Shown here: positions 35,301 through 45,352 of the stretch, piece by piece | Numbering within the stretch: the stretch's first letter is position 1 | Layout of the letters: each line of letters opens with the position of its first letter | Origin: Branchiostoma floridae | Taxonomy: Eukaryota > Chordata > Leptocardii > Amphioxiformes > Branchiostomatidae | Assembly (NCBI RefSeq): GCF_000003815.2 | Contig: NC_049984.1 | Location: forward strand, 19,185,309 to 19,245,308 | DNA: 60,000 bases | Direction: 5' to 3' | The notes under the pieces: model-generated | The model's input: only the letters and a program-made list of their open reading frames with translations | What the model was told of the DNA's origin: nothing | Databases searched by the model: none | Position numbers and translations under genes: made by a program

Positions 35301-38300
35301 AAACAAAACTGACAGTAACATAGCAGCCACAAGGCTGAATTACGACATGTCATTACATCAATCATTAAAGTAGTTAAAATCGAATATCATGAATCATTAC
35401 AATAGTACAGCTCTTAAAAATCGTTGCAGACGAATTAAATCAGTATCGGGATAAAGCATATAAATTAGTATTTGCAGTAATATCAGCATATCCCTTTATC
35501 GGAAGGCAAACAAATATTTAAAATACACAATGACTTACTATTTGATACAAAGCACAAACATACAGGTTACAATTACTTGTTCAAAAGACGGACCATGAAG
35601 GGTACAGCGCTGTTGCGATAGCGTTCAGTTCTACAGCGAGTAGTGTTCAGTTTGTGGGATGACCTTGTCTGTCTACCACTGATCTCACCTCTGGCTGGTG
35701 GCAGTAAGTGCAAGAAATGATCGGACTGACTGAGAGAGTTAGCAAAGTGTGTGATCAGTTCAAGACGTCGTGCTTGTAGCGAAGGTAGACCCAAGTGAGA
35801 ACAGGCATCAGTGTAAGACGTGTATCTCTGTCCCAGTATTATGCGCACAGCTCTCCGTTGGACCTTCTCGATCCTGTCACTAAGGCCCAATCTATACACA
35901 GTTTTTACCGATATCGGTGGATGTGTCGGGAGGGATCTGGAACGCTGGCCGCGGGACACCCGTGGCGCTTGCAGTCATAAACAGCTATATAGCCTAATGA
36001 GCCCGCGTTGTATGCTAATGAGCCTTCCCGAAGTCGGGACACATCTACACGCGCGCGGAAGCTGTCGGGGACCCCTGCTAAGCTATCGGGGACCCCTGCT
36101 AAGCTTTCGTACGAATGGTCCGGACCTTTCGGGAGAAATTTTCCCGATATCGTAATGGCGATATAGCAGTTCCATCTAGACGATGAAAAAAAGCTTTCGG
36201 CGAATGGTTGTAGGCTCGCCGATATCGGGAATAACTGTGTGTAGATCGTGCCTAAGTGCAGTGGTGAGCCCGGAATGCCAGACGGGGGCACAATACTCCA
36301 GGACTGGTCGGATGTAAGTCACATACACTGTGACTAGGTCGCCGATGGACACGTTAAAGTGTTTCAGATTACGGAGGAGGTAAAGGCGTCGGCTAGATTT
36401 GTTACAAATGTTGTCAACGTGAGAGTTCCAACGTAGGTCAGCCTGCAGAAACACGCCCAGGATCCTCATCACTGGCACCTGTTGTAGCTCAGTGTTGTCG
36501 ATCATGAGAGATGGTGTTGGGTACGGGACCTTCCTGAAATGGATGTACATAACTTGACATTTCTTGGGATGCAACTTCATATGGCTGGTGCGAGACCAGT
36601 GGTCCAGGTCGTTCAAGTCCTGTTGCATATGAGACATACTTAGGTTGGGGGTTCTTATTTCCAAGAGATTCAGGTCGTCAACGAATTTCCAGCGTTTGGA
36701 GGCAGCCTGATGTGCGGCGCTGTTGATATACGCAAGGAAAATCAACGGCCCGAGTAGAGTGCCCTGGGGTAATCCGCAGGTAACCTTCAAGCTGTCGGAA
36801 AGTGTCCATNNNNNNNNNNNNNNNNNNNNNNNNNNNNNNNNNNNNNNNNNNNNNNNNNNNNNNNNNNNNNNNNNNNNNNNNNNNNNNNNNNNNNNNNNNN
36901 NNNNNNNNNCTATTTCCATATTCCAATTCCTCATAAGACATCAATTTAGAAGCAGCAGCATCTTATCACGATTTTTACTTTCTAAAAGCTCTGTTTTGTA
37001 TAACGCCCTCTTTTGGATACTAGTAGTGTCATATTACACGTACGTATCTTGCTGACACTTTTCAGGGGATAAAAAAATGCTGGCCTGACCTATGAAAATT
37101 ATAACTACATACATCATTGTGTCATTTGTTTGACTTTGTGTTCAGCTGTAGTCTAGACAGAACCATTAGGGGAATCCACCCTTTGCTAGTAGCTGGCTGG
37201 GGTCCAATTTGGCATTTTCCCCATAATTTGCACGAGGCACAATGGAATGGGTGGCAGATTTCAAAGAGGTCTACCTCCAGACTTTGATTTTGTACACCTG
37301 TGTGCAACTTATCGTCCTATCCTGATACATGTGTGTGCATCTAATTGTTTCCAGAACAATGGTTGTCAGTATATAGCTGGCATAGACATTCACCGGCTCC
37401 CACGTCATGACCTTCTGTATATACTACTAGTATCAACCTTTCTGAACCTTTAACGACTAAGTTTATGGATAGGCATAGAATGAACTGACATGTTTGGCAC
37501 ACCATTCAACTATAAGCATAACTTTGGAGGCCAGGGAGGGAGTTCTAAGTACCTACTGTCTGTGAAAAGTTAGCGGATACTGTAAATGCAGAAACTTTCG
37601 CGGTGGTTTAATGTCCCCGTTTTTTGCGGTGGCCTCTTCACCCAAACATTTATCCATGGCAGTAAGAGACTACAGTGCATGATGCTACCGCGAACTTAGA
37701 ACCACCGCAAAAGGTCCCTTTTCCCTGCTATCGCGAAATTAAATCCTCACGAACTTAAACGCATTTACAGTATTTTCCGACCATGGGTGGTTGGAACTTA
37801 AAAGGTGTGAAGGGTAAGACTATAAATCATGATGACAGAGGTCATGACCTTGAGATAGCCACAGACAGATAACAAGGACTTTCAGCCCATTGGCCTTAAC
37901 CTTACCAATATTTATTTATTCCATTTACAAAGTCATTTGCCTATCTTATCACGTCATCATTGAAACTCCAGTCTACTATTCAAGCATTTAGGTTTGGCTC
38001 TAGCTGGTTTTATAAGTGTTTTTGAGGAATTTTTGTCAGGCTTTCTATGTTTTCCAGTTTTCTTCATGTCTGCCCGTCAAATGGACATGAAGAAAACAGG
38101 ACAAAATAGAAAAGGCCAACAAAGATGTCTTAAAAAAACAAAACAACACACAGTCAGAGCCAAACCTCTGCTTGGAGAGTAAGTCCAGACCAGATCAATT
38201 CTAAATAGTAATTTTAGAAATTTCCTAGAATTTGAACATGTTAACAGGAAAATGACTGATTATTTTCAACCTGTCATTTGAGTTTTGACATATCTGGTAT

Positions 38301-40176
38301 ATACAAATTACAATTACATATGGACAACAATACAAATACCGCAATTGGCGCAATGTATTACTAGTGGTATTGTTGTCCATTAAACAGGTCAAAATGGCCA
38401 GGGGCCTTTTGCCTTTTTTTGCTGACGTGTCGATTTTATGAGCACCCAGCATTACCTGTTTACTGTTTGTCAAATAACTGCGACCTTCCCTAGGTCGAAA
38501 ACAGCTGATGTAAGCATCACAAGACTTTCCATACCAAATTGGTAGAGCCTTGCCCCAGGCCATGGTTAGCTACATTGCACACAGCTGTTACCTTATAGTT
38601 ATAGTGACCAGGCATGTTGTTACTCGTCACCCTTTAGGTGTGTATTTAAACATAGTAGAAATTGCATAGCAACAGACTTTAACAAAAGAACTTTAAAAAC
38701 TCTGTAGATGTGACGGACACTTTGGCTTATTGTGAGGTTTGGGCATTTTGGCCACTGGTACACTGTATTTTTCTAAGCTAAATCCCCTGAGACCTCACCT
38801 AAAAGACAAACAAAAGTCGAGCCAAAACAACACATCACCTCTGAGATAATCTTGCATCATTTTAGCTGCCAATCACAGAACCAAAACACCAGCCTCTGTA
38901 CAGAGTGAGTCTTTTTCTCTATTGCACTAGATAAAAGGTAGTCCGAGTTGTTATGCTTATTCTGTTCTGCAAGGCAAAACTTTCATTTCAATTCAACACC
39001 AGCTTCCCACAAAAGAATAGCACCAGGTAGCATATGTTGATTTGTCAAGTAATTATGACCAGACAAATAACACATTGAGAATAACACAAAAATCCTATGT
39101 CATATATATGTCACTGAACTTCTAGCAGCAGTTTGCCACTGACAAGCAACCACCATGGTGAAGGAACAGTTCCAAGAGGCAGACTTGGCAAGAAGAATGT
39201 AAGTTTTATGAACTATATCAATGCTAATTCCTTGATTTCTTTTATAAATTCTTTTTTGATTTTGATTCATATTCATGAACTGTGGAGACGCAAACTGCTG
39301 ATGAAAAGAAAAATCACTTTAACGCATAACTGGCAGACAGGCCAGATTAAAACTCCATATCAAATACCCATTAGACCCACTGTCAACTGGACTAAACAAT
39401 GTTGAATTCTATACCTGTGGCTTTCACAAGGACAAAAGGTGTGAAAATGCATACTTTGCAATACAAAAACTTTTCACTTATCACAATGACAAGGTAACAC
39501 AAGGTAAAGTTTTCTGCAAATCTATGCATCAATTGTGAATCATGAAAATCAAAACTTTAAAATATATAGAAAAGAAGTTGAGTAACTTGAGTGAACCGAC
39601 TAACTCACCTACACACGCTGTAGCCAACAGTCTGACCGCTGCGTTGGGAGCCTCACATGTGGGGAAGAACGGCTGGATCAGGTACTGTGCGAATGTTAGC
39701 GCTATAACTGCCTGTGAGGTGGGCTCTATGATCAGTACGGACACCCACAGTCGCAGGAACGCCAGCAGAGGTCCAAAGGCCTCCAAGATGTAGGCATAAC
39801 TGGCCCCAGACTTGGGGATCGAGGTCCCGAGTTCCGCGTAGCACAGCGCTCCGACCACAGAGAAGGCGCCACACGCCGCCCAGATAACCAGCGATAGTCC
39901 CACCGAGCCCACCTCGACAAGAACACCCTTCGGCGACACGAAAATCCCGGATCCAATGATGTTACCCACTATCAAACAAATCCCGTTGACGAGGGTAATC
40001 TTCTTCTTCAAGTTGACGGAGTCTTCCGAACCGTCCTCCTTTACCGCACCGTTGGCGGTACCGTTAGTCCCGTCGATTCGCCCCGGCTTGTCCGGGAGAG
40101 GCCCGTAGCCGTCCCCGTGGGAGTCCGCGGTCGGGCCCCGCCAGCTCGCCCGTTTCACCCAGATGTCGTCTCCCAT
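23308..40176 (-). CDS. y+LAT-like SLC7 amino-acid transporter light chain, gene B
   Basis: Ten exons, in transcription order: 40176-39609, 32910-32785, 30688-30589, 28959-28915, 28054-27931, 26827-26724, 26293-26197, 25409-25260, 24749-24572, 23396-23308 (stop TAG). All introns are GT-AG and phases agree, giving 526 aa. GSGIF is at residues 75-79. The Cys of FFPTCEAP (residue 174) is the expected disulfide partner of 4F2hc. Other landmarks are [67 protein letters not shown] and [11 protein letters not shown]. The last is especially close to y+LAT1/2. The N-terminus is long and polar (residues 1-58), as expected for a cytosolic tail. Na-dependent exchange of cationic and neutral amino acids at the plasma membrane is inferred from family. 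Compared with gene A, the 169-bp exon is split by an intron into 45 + 124 bp. Confidence 0.94.
23485..23927. mobile_element. hAT-type MITE with 8-bp target duplication
   Basis: A 443-bp element with ends TAGGGCTGGGTACC and GGTACCCAGCCCTA, flanked on both sides by GTCTTCAC (23477-23484 and 23928-23935). The 8-bp duplication and the GGGCTGGGTACCG type of terminus are hallmarks of hAT transposons. No transposase ORF. It lies in the last intron of gene B. A decayed relative is at 33391-33780. Confidence 0.9.
25756..26116. mobile_element. second hAT-type MITE with 8-bp target duplication
   Basis: A 361-bp element with ends CAGAGTTGTAGCCAGC and GCTGGCTACAACCCTG, flanked by CAATACAC on both sides (25748-25755 and 26117-26124). 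The interior contains GGATCCGGGGGCATACTCCC and no ORF. It lies in the gene B intron between the 97-bp and 150-bp exons, and is distinct in sequence from the element at 23485. Confidence 0.9.
26411..26645. mobile_element. MITE-like element, family 2, copy 2
   Basis: TAACGTCATTTCACCTTTATC on the left and GATAAAGGTGAACTAGCGTTA on the right. The inner palindrome TTTTGAAAATATTTCAAT and the pair ACGGATATAGGTTACC / GGTAACTTATATCTGTTG mark the family. It lies in an intron of gene B. Confidence 0.75.
26965..27173. mobile_element. TACTGTAAATGC-ended element, copy 1
   Basis: The left end AGTAAATGCATTTAAGTTTG and the right end (reverse complement TACTGTAAGTGCAGAAATG) are inverted repeats. The inside alternates GCGGTAGTGCC and CGTGGTGGTTTTAAGTTTGC. 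Further copies at 37578-37772 and 41516-41715 are richer in CG, so this one appears older and deaminated. Confidence 0.7.
27339..27931 (-). repeat. tandem repeat made from the end of an exon and its donor (gene B)
   Basis: On plus, CTACCTACCACAGCTACAGC starts at 27339, 27491, 27631, 27777 and 27923, spacing 140-152 bp. The copy at 27923 contains the real donor of the 124-bp exon. The other four lie further into the intron in gene direction. Each encodes the peptide end ..[10 protein letters not shown] followed by a donor GTAGGTAGC and then a (GT)n run, ending GGGGTCTTATGTGTG. It is the same exon end that is amplified in gene A. Confidence 0.9.
28130..28915. other. intron that splits the 169-bp exon in gene B
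   Basis: This is the bulk of the intron between the 45-bp and 124-bp exons (28055-28914). It contains a decayed element from about 28137 (CAGGGCTGTATCAAGCC) to 28363 (CAACACTG), with weak inverted ends resembling the hAT MITE at 25756. No coding signal otherwise. Confidence 0.4.
29265..29715 (+). pseudogene. LINE 3' fragment with cysteine/histidine motif
   Basis: One frame from about 29334 reads [20 protein letters not shown] and continues [11 protein letters not shown], then TAA at about 29542. The VE.E.HF...C..Y...R block is the usual ending of many non-LTR retrotransposon ORF2 proteins. A 3' UTR containing TTAGCCCTCGGGCATGACTT ends in TGCAAATAAATA. It is 5'-truncated and in plus orientation, opposite to its host gene B. 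Confidence 0.6.
31328..32109. mobile_element. 782-bp non-autonomous DNA transposon
   Basis: Terminal inverted repeats TGGACCCTTCCAGCCGAACA and TGTTCGGCTGGAAGGGTCCA match over about 24 bp. The interior has no transposase-like ORF. The flanks GAGACAA and TTTGTGTC do not give an unambiguous target duplication. It lies in intron 2 of gene B. Confidence 0.8.
32460..32655 (-). mobile_element. tRNA-derived SINE-like element
   Basis: On the minus strand, TGTGTGGCGCAACGGCAAGAG is an A-box/D-arm-like start and GGTCCTGAGTTCGATACTC a T arm with B box. The remaining body ends near GCCAATGTGTCAACATCTGC. The acceptor stem is not paired, so it is not a tRNA gene. It lies in intron 1 of gene B's downstream neighbour exon, about 130 bp from the 126-bp exon. 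Confidence 0.55.
33169..33257. repeat. 33-bp tandem repeat
   Basis: CAGATACAAAGCTACAGTA begins at 33171, 33204 and 33237, an exact 33-bp period, about 2.6 units. It is in intron 1 of gene B. A short ORF across it is a by-product of a period divisible by 3. Confidence 0.85.
33391..33780. mobile_element. decayed copy of the hAT MITE at 23485
   Basis: Begins CTAGGGGTGGGTACCGG. It contains GGACCAATTAGAAAATGAAC, CACATGTTTTGGGG and CCTGATCCTCTGGACTTGG, which match the 23485-23927 element read in reverse complement. The terminal repeats are eroded and no target duplication remains, so it is much older. Confidence 0.65.
33781..35290. other. intron 1 of gene B, little recognisable
   Basis: AT-rich sequence with an A-rich run near 34535. 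No inverted repeat, tandem repeat or protein-like ORF stood out. Confidence 0.45.
35884..36252. mobile_element. PIF/Harbinger-like MITE inside the LINE, TTA target duplication
   Basis: The ends are GGCCCAATCTATACACAG and CTGTGTGTAGATCGTGCC (inverted, about 36 bp with mismatches), followed inward by CCGATATCGG on both sides. It is flanked by TAA on plus at 35881-35883 and 36253-36255, which is TTA on the LINE strand. Removing one flank copy restores the reading frame of the RT, so the insertion boundaries are exact. A 3-bp TTA/TAA duplication is the PIF/Harbinger signature. Confidence 0.9.
36810..36909. other. assembly gap (100 N)
   Basis: One hundred unknown bases, a conventional placeholder of unknown true length, inside the LINE. 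Confidence 1.
37578..37772. mobile_element. TACTGTAAATGC-ended element, copy 2
   Basis: ATACTGTAAATGCAGAAACT at the left and GCATTTACAGTAT at the right are inverted repeats. The interior has TTCGCGGTGGTTTAATG and GCGAACTTAGAACCACCGC. Non-coding, in intron 1 of gene B. Confidence 0.75.
37978..38180. mobile_element. foldback of the CTCCAAGCAGAGG family
   Basis: AAGCATTTAGGTTTGGCTCT on the left faces AGAGCCAAACCTCTGCTTGG on the right. The inner arms CCAGTTTTCTTCATGTC / GACATGAAGAAAACAGG are almost contiguous, so the whole 200 bp folds. Non-coding. Confidence 0.75.
38181..39608. other. intron 1 of gene B next to exon 1
   Basis: No recognisable repeat or ORF apart from short chance frames. Composition is ordinary. 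Confidence 0.45.
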
Positions 40177-41515
40177 CGCTTCAGTACAGTTCTAGCTCCG
40201 CAAATTTTCAACAAAACTTAGTTATAAGTTTCTACAGTTGTTGGTAGAGATTATGGTCTGTTCTGTCCCAGCACAGAGACCGATCACGAGTCCCCCCTGA
40301 AATGAATTGAGACAAAACAGAGTTTATGTTTAGGGATATGGTACCGTACGCAGACATCACGATTAAAAACCTTTCGTCTATATTACGTGTACAAAAGACG
40401 ACCAGTAATGTCGACATTATATAGCTTGACCTTTACCTTTACCTTTACCCAGGCAGTCCTTGACCTGAGAAGACTGCAAGTTTCTGACCGTTGTTGATCG
40501 TTGTTCTCCCGGCGTGGCGGCCCGAGAAAAATGGCAGCACAAACACTCGAAAGTTTCTCTATTATACCCTCAAAATTCGCGCCAACTTGGCATACAGATG
40601 CACTAAGCACCAGAACTAAGGCACCTTGCTGAAAGTACACACGACTACTTTGGTGTTGAAAGAAAGCTCGTTTTGTAGCGGTCTTGGGGAGAAAAGGCAC
40701 GTGGCTAGAACGTAGCGGACACTACAGAATGACCTGCTTTCATGACAGGACAGTCCACCGCTGACCGCCGGCCGGCCGGCGTGGCGGAAGGATATTCTAG
40801 TATCAATCCGCATCCATTGAGATTCAACATGTCGCACACGGGACAGTGTGTGATGCGGCACGAAGTGTAAACAAAGAGGCGAGATTCTTTTGTTAACACG
40901 GCGTAAGAAGCGAGCGAATACTATCTAATTCAATGCGATAGACAAATTAGCATTAATTTTTAAATTCTATAAACTATTAGTCTGTCTAAACAAAGCTTAA
41001 TAGCTGTTACGTTACTACTTTTCTCTCGACATTGGATCCAGCATTTTTTGGACTATGCCATTCGTAGAATGGGGTGATAAATAATGGTGGGACCTTGGTG
41101 GGGCAAACATGTTCATATGCGATTCGGAAATCTGTTTACAAACAATGTAAGAATTTCGTTTACTTATCATGTTTCTTTGTTTCAGTAGGATTTTCGTGCA
41201 AATATAATTGTCTGATTGTCTCAAAAATTACGTTTTTAAAAAGATTGACTAATATCCCCCCTCTACATCGACATCCAATGTGCCGTACAAAATGATGCAA
41301 TCACCAGTGTGCAACAACCCCCGCCTGTTCGAAAAATCGGTCAAGCGTATATCTTGCGACATACGATACATTCTCAATTTCACCGATAAATCAACACACA
41401 TGCCTACCTGAACTTCAAGTATGGACAGAGTTACATCAGCTCACATACTTGGCGGAGGGAACCAGCACGAAATGCACAGAGGGCACATACCTTTGATACT
41501 GCAAATTATTACAGC
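40177..41515 (-). promoter_or_regulatory. upstream region of gene B
   Basis: This is the 5' flank of the minus-strand start codon. It contains three CTTTACC hexamer-like units at 40430-40450 and GC-rich patches around 40500-40520 and 40750-40790, including a GGCCGGCCGGCG run. A CG-rich patch of this sort could mark a promoter, but no core element was identified with confidence. Confidence 0.25.
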
Positions 41516-41715
41516 ATACTATAAATGCATTTGAGTTCGCGGGGACTTACTTTCGAAAATGGAGTGTTTAGGTGGTCTTAAGTTCGCGGTAGCGCCATAG
41601 ACTATGATGGCGTCACATACTACAATGGAAAAATGTTTGCGGTGGTTTTAAGTTCGAGGTAAAGTGGCCACCGCGAAAACGGCGAACATAAAACCACCGC
41701 GAACATTTCTGCATG
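41516..41715. mobile_element. TACTGTAAATGC-ended element, copy 3
   Basis: ATACTATAAATGCATTTGAG on the left and GCGAACATTTCTGCAT on the right. The interior has GTTTGCGGTGGTTTTAAGTT facing AACATAAAACCACCGCGAAC, the clearest stem of the three copies and therefore the youngest in appearance. Confidence 0.75.
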
Positions 41716-42407
41716 GTGAAGTTTTAAGACAAGGATCTTTCATTATCTGATGAAAGCTCCTTGGTTCTAACAGTTCCAGAGAATCGATCATTGTAACGTT
41801 ACATATGGCAAAGCTGTAGTTTCACGGGAACCTGCAAGGTGGCCCAAACTGACTTCTTCCTTTAGGCCAAGGTTTTCCAAACAACCGCTGAGAAAGAAAT
41901 GCGTCACGGGAAACGGCCTTCATACTTGGTTACAATTTTCGAATTTTTGAGATTATTCAACTGGCCGGCCTGACATTGTTTTTCCTGTTCTGACTGCCTT
42001 GCGAGATCTGAGTGGGCGTGTTTAGAAATGATAGCATGATGCCGTACTGATGCCGTACAGGCTTTGTTCCTATCGCACCCTAGCATATGCTAACAGTACT
42101 GCAGGTCCTAAATCGCTCGTACCTCCATAAGGTTCACTAGTTGAGGAGCGTTCCTAGTGTGTGAACGTGTGTCTGTATGTTAGCCCGATAACTGGAGAAT
42201 ACCTAAATAAATAGTTTTGATATTTGGTTAGGTCTTGATGACACTTCGAAATGATCAGAAGTTGGACCTCACAGTTTTCAGTATTACGCAAGAAATTAGT
42301 CGCATGTCTTCAACAAACTTCTTACCGTGACTAGGGAATCTCCTACAGCAGAGTTTGTATTACACAGACTAGAAATATTCATGGAGGTTACATTTTCACT
42401 AGCGTTT

Positions 42408-42412
<5 letters not shown>

Positions 42413-42443
<31 letters not shown>
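42413..42443. repeat. TG microsatellite
   Basis: An uninterrupted (TG)n run of about 15 units. It is followed by a TCTGTCAACAAGATAATTCA motif that recurs in dispersed repeats of this window. Confidence 0.9.
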
Positions 42444-42444
<1 letters not shown>

Positions 42445-42518
42445 TGTCAACAAGATAATTCAAGAACGACTGGAGGGATTGGTTTCATACTTGGTGTGTG
42501 GGTATGAACTTTAGGAAG

Positions 42519-42755
42519 CTGTACTTGTGTTTATCGATTTTCGTAAGGCTTTCGATTCTATCGACCGTAACAAAATTGTTCCTAATTCTAGATGCTTATG
42601 GTATTCCACCAGATGTTGTCAGCGTAATTAAAGCCATATATGTCACGTGAGATACTTCTGCTGTATTAGTCACCCCTGATGCAGAGACGGATCCATTCAG
42701 TATTGATACTAGTTTTACAGGGGGACCCTCTTACTCCATATCTGTTTATTACCTG
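42519..42755 (+). pseudogene. degenerate LINE reverse-transcriptase fragment
   Basis: VLVFIDFRKAFDSIDRNKIV is RT motif A (F.DF.KAFDS.DR). After a frameshift, LDAYGIPPDVVSVIKAIYV and then SFTGGPSYS, a damaged (QG)xP-type motif B, can be read, with one stop in between. It is therefore a dead copy. It is inserted in, or forms part of, the repeat region around 42.4-43.4 kb. Confidence 0.7.
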
Positions 42756-42774
42756 CATGTATGCAGGTATGGTT

Positions 42775-43430
42775 TTCAGGGGCGTGGGAATTTTTGGAAG
42801 CTGGAGATTTAGGGCGCTGTATCTCGAGAACGGATAGTGCGAGCACAACGATTTTTGGTAGGTGGGTTGGGGGTGGTAGCTTGACACTTATGTTTGATTT
42901 TGGGCCTCCTGGTGTTTGAACTTGACATTGCAGGTGTCATTTTTTGTGTTTTTTGGGCACTTTTGGCGCTGTGTGTCCAGAACGATACGCGCCATTGCGA
43001 TGATTTTTGGTGCATGGGTGGGGAGTTGTTGCTTGTTGCCTAGGATTGACTTTGGGCCGTGTCGTGTTTGAACTTGACACGGCAGGTCGAATTTTGTGTC
43101 CGGGAGGGGTATTTCCGGAGTTATATCTTCTGAACGGTTGGTGCGGGCGCAATGATATTTGGCACATGTGTTGGCGGTGGCTGAATAATTCTCGATTTTG
43201 ATTTTGGTGCCCTTGGTGCTTGAACTTGACATTCCAGGTTACCTTTTGTGCGGGCACGGCATGTGCGCTGTATCTCCGGAACGCAAGGTGCCATTGTGTT
43301 GCTATTTGTTACATGGGTTGGTGCTGTTGTCCTGGTGGTCAGGTTTGATTTTGGGCCTCCTAGTGCTTGAACTTGATACTGTAGGTTGACCCTGTTTTTG
43401 TGTGGTTGGGGCATCCCCCAATATCTGCTT
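42775..43430. repeat. tandem repeats of about 150 bp
   Basis: TTGAACTTGACA or near variants recurs at 42915, 43067, 43219 and 43365 (spacing 152, 152, 146). Each is preceded by GATTTTGGGCC and followed by GGCGCTGTAT.TC..GAACG and GATTTTTGGT.CATGGGTTGG. Units are about 75-80% alike by eye. Overlapping minus-strand ORFs are repeat by-products. Confidence 0.8.
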
Positions 43431-44740
43431 GGTTGTGAAAACAGATGACGGTTGGGTTTGGGTTGATTGATAGGTCTTTAAGTTTACGTGTAGAACCATC
43501 ATCTGTTCAATGTATCAGGTTACTTTGTATCAACGTGTCTCCTGCCAGATTATATACTAGTATCTGTTGCTGTTTTGGTTAGGTACAATTTGAGTTTGGT
43601 TCTTAGTCCGAGTTTGTGGTGTTTTGAGAGCTGTGTAGTACTGAGTTTAAAGTTCTGGTACAAGTTCCTTTACCTTGTGTGGCAATCAGCAGAAAATACA
43701 ATTTTCTAAAGTGGAGGAGAAATGTCTGGAGCTTGAGTGTAAGAGAAAGGTATGTGTATGATTTTTCCTTTGTTTCTTGTTGTTTCTTTGGGGATGCCAT
43801 TTCTGTATTGTATAAAGGTAATTTTTAGTCATATCCGCTTGATTTTTGGGCCTGCTTAATCTATAGTACGGGCAGGGTTAAGTGGTAGAGGCTTTGTTCT
43901 GTTTTAAATTAAGTATCATTTGTTGCATTTTGTCACTGCAAAAATATGATGAAATGTTTCCCCCCTCTAAGCAACTGCTCATTGATTTTGGGGGACGTTT
44001 GCTGGTTGTTGATCACTCTGACTACAACAGCTATCTGAAGTTTTAAAAGTTGCCAGCAGCTTGCCATCTATGAATGGGATTGACAAGAACATTTTGAATA
44101 GTAAATTCTGCTGTTGAATTTGGCTTAGGTACTTTAAGAGATTTAGGTTTTAGTTGGACGGATTGAATAAAAATATCATACCACCCTGGGGACTAACTGT
44201 TGCTGCTGGATGGGGGCTAGCACTATTCATATTGTCTATGGAACTACTGTAAAAATATGATTGGTCAAGTTATGCAAATAACCTTCCAGTGTCAAGTTAT
44301 ATAACAATCCAGAAATAAATCTTGAATATCATTGACACACTAAGGAGATTTAGCAGCTGCATTAGGTCAGTACATTGAAATAGGAACATATCAGTACTGA
44401 ATATATCATATGTGACAGAATAACTACATGGGCCATCTGAGACAAAAAAAGGTAGGAAAAGTCGTCTCAACAACTTCAAGGTACTGAGGTTGGTTACATG
44501 CTTAAGAAATCCAAAATAAATAATGTTCATCCATGCCCAAACGTACACATTCAGAAAATGGAATTTCAGACTTTTGCATGGTGCACAACCGGTACCAACA
44601 CGGTAAAAATCTCACTTTTCCAACGACGCAACCACGGACGAAAAGGACAATAGGTCTACAGACACCCAATACATTTCATGCAGGCCTGAGGTCTACGAAC
44701 TCTTGTTATATGTTTGGACTAAGATCGACTAAGCATTGCG
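43431..44740. other. intergenic sequence without clear features
   Basis: No supported gene. Sequence is AT-rich to balanced, and short ORFs show no domain. Unit-like echoes of the preceding repeat fade by about 43500. Confidence 0.4.
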
Positions 44741-44744
44741 GAGG

Positions 44745-45110
44745 GTCATCACAGACACCTTCTTTACAAAGTCGAAGCAGCATGTCAATTTAAGTATTGG
44801 ACTGGATCTGAGTGTATCAAAAACTAAATTCATTCATTTAAACCACACATTTATAGCACAGCTCTCTGCCTCCGATGGGTCTGCAATTGAGATGGTTATT
44901 CAAATATCATGGGGGGTTACACTGACGTCAAACGCGACATAGAGGTTCGAAATAAATATAGAGTTGGTCAAGCCATTCACGCTCTCCAAAAAATTTGGAA
45001 ATCGGACATCAGAAAAAACAAACTAGAGTATCCCAATCTTGTCTTATCTCAATTTTGCTTTATGGCTGCTAGTCATGGACAATGAAACTGGATGGTTCCT
45101 TCATCAGGAT
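44745..45110 (+). pseudogene. second degenerate LINE reverse-transcriptase fragment
   Basis: GLDLSVSKTKFIHLN corresponds to the LK.N..KTE.M segment after the RT catalytic box. After one frameshift, DVKRDIEVRNKYRVGQAIHA and LQKIWKSDIRKN correspond to the DI..R...AW.A...L.KIWKS block, and LLYG-like codons follow in yet another frame. At least two frameshifts make it inactive. It ends just outside the palindrome's left arm. Confidence 0.65.
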
Positions 45111-45352
45111 ACTACGTCCTTCATTAGTTCCCCCTGGACCTGATTTGGTTGTTGTTTTCTTGGGACTGAAAAGGTGTTGATTCTCACAAACTAACCTTAC
45201 ATATTACCTCATAATATATTGATCATTGGAAATATTTTACCTCATAATACATTGATATCTTGTGGAAATGGAAAATGCTGGTCGTCAGTGACCATGACCA
45301 TGACCAAATGTCAGTGACATAACTTTGTCGATGACGGATTAACGCTACATTA

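Larger units (their letters stand above)
35573..36934 (-). pseudogene. non-LTR retrotransposon reverse transcriptase, interrupted
   Basis: Reading the minus strand from the gap edge, [20 protein letters not shown] is RT motif B and [11 protein letters not shown] is the catalytic (F/Y)xDD box. [13 protein letters not shown], then [16 protein letters not shown] and [17 protein letters not shown], follow as in LINE RTs. A MITE (35884-36252) interrupts the frame. After it, [20 protein letters not shown] continues the thumb region to a stop at about 35573. The upstream half is lost in or beyond the N gap at 36810-36909. Any frame continuity over the gap is an artefact of 100 placeholder bases. It lies in gene B intron 1 on the same strand. 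Confidence 0.85.

Noticed and set aside
36176-36944. Continuous 252-codon RT frame across the N gap
   Set aside because: The gap is a 100-N placeholder of unknown length, so frame continuity across it has no meaning.
42666-43502. Overlapping minus-strand ORFs with recurrent proline/threonine peptides
   Set aside because: They result from the 150-bp tandem repeat. No start context, no domain, and the frames conflict.
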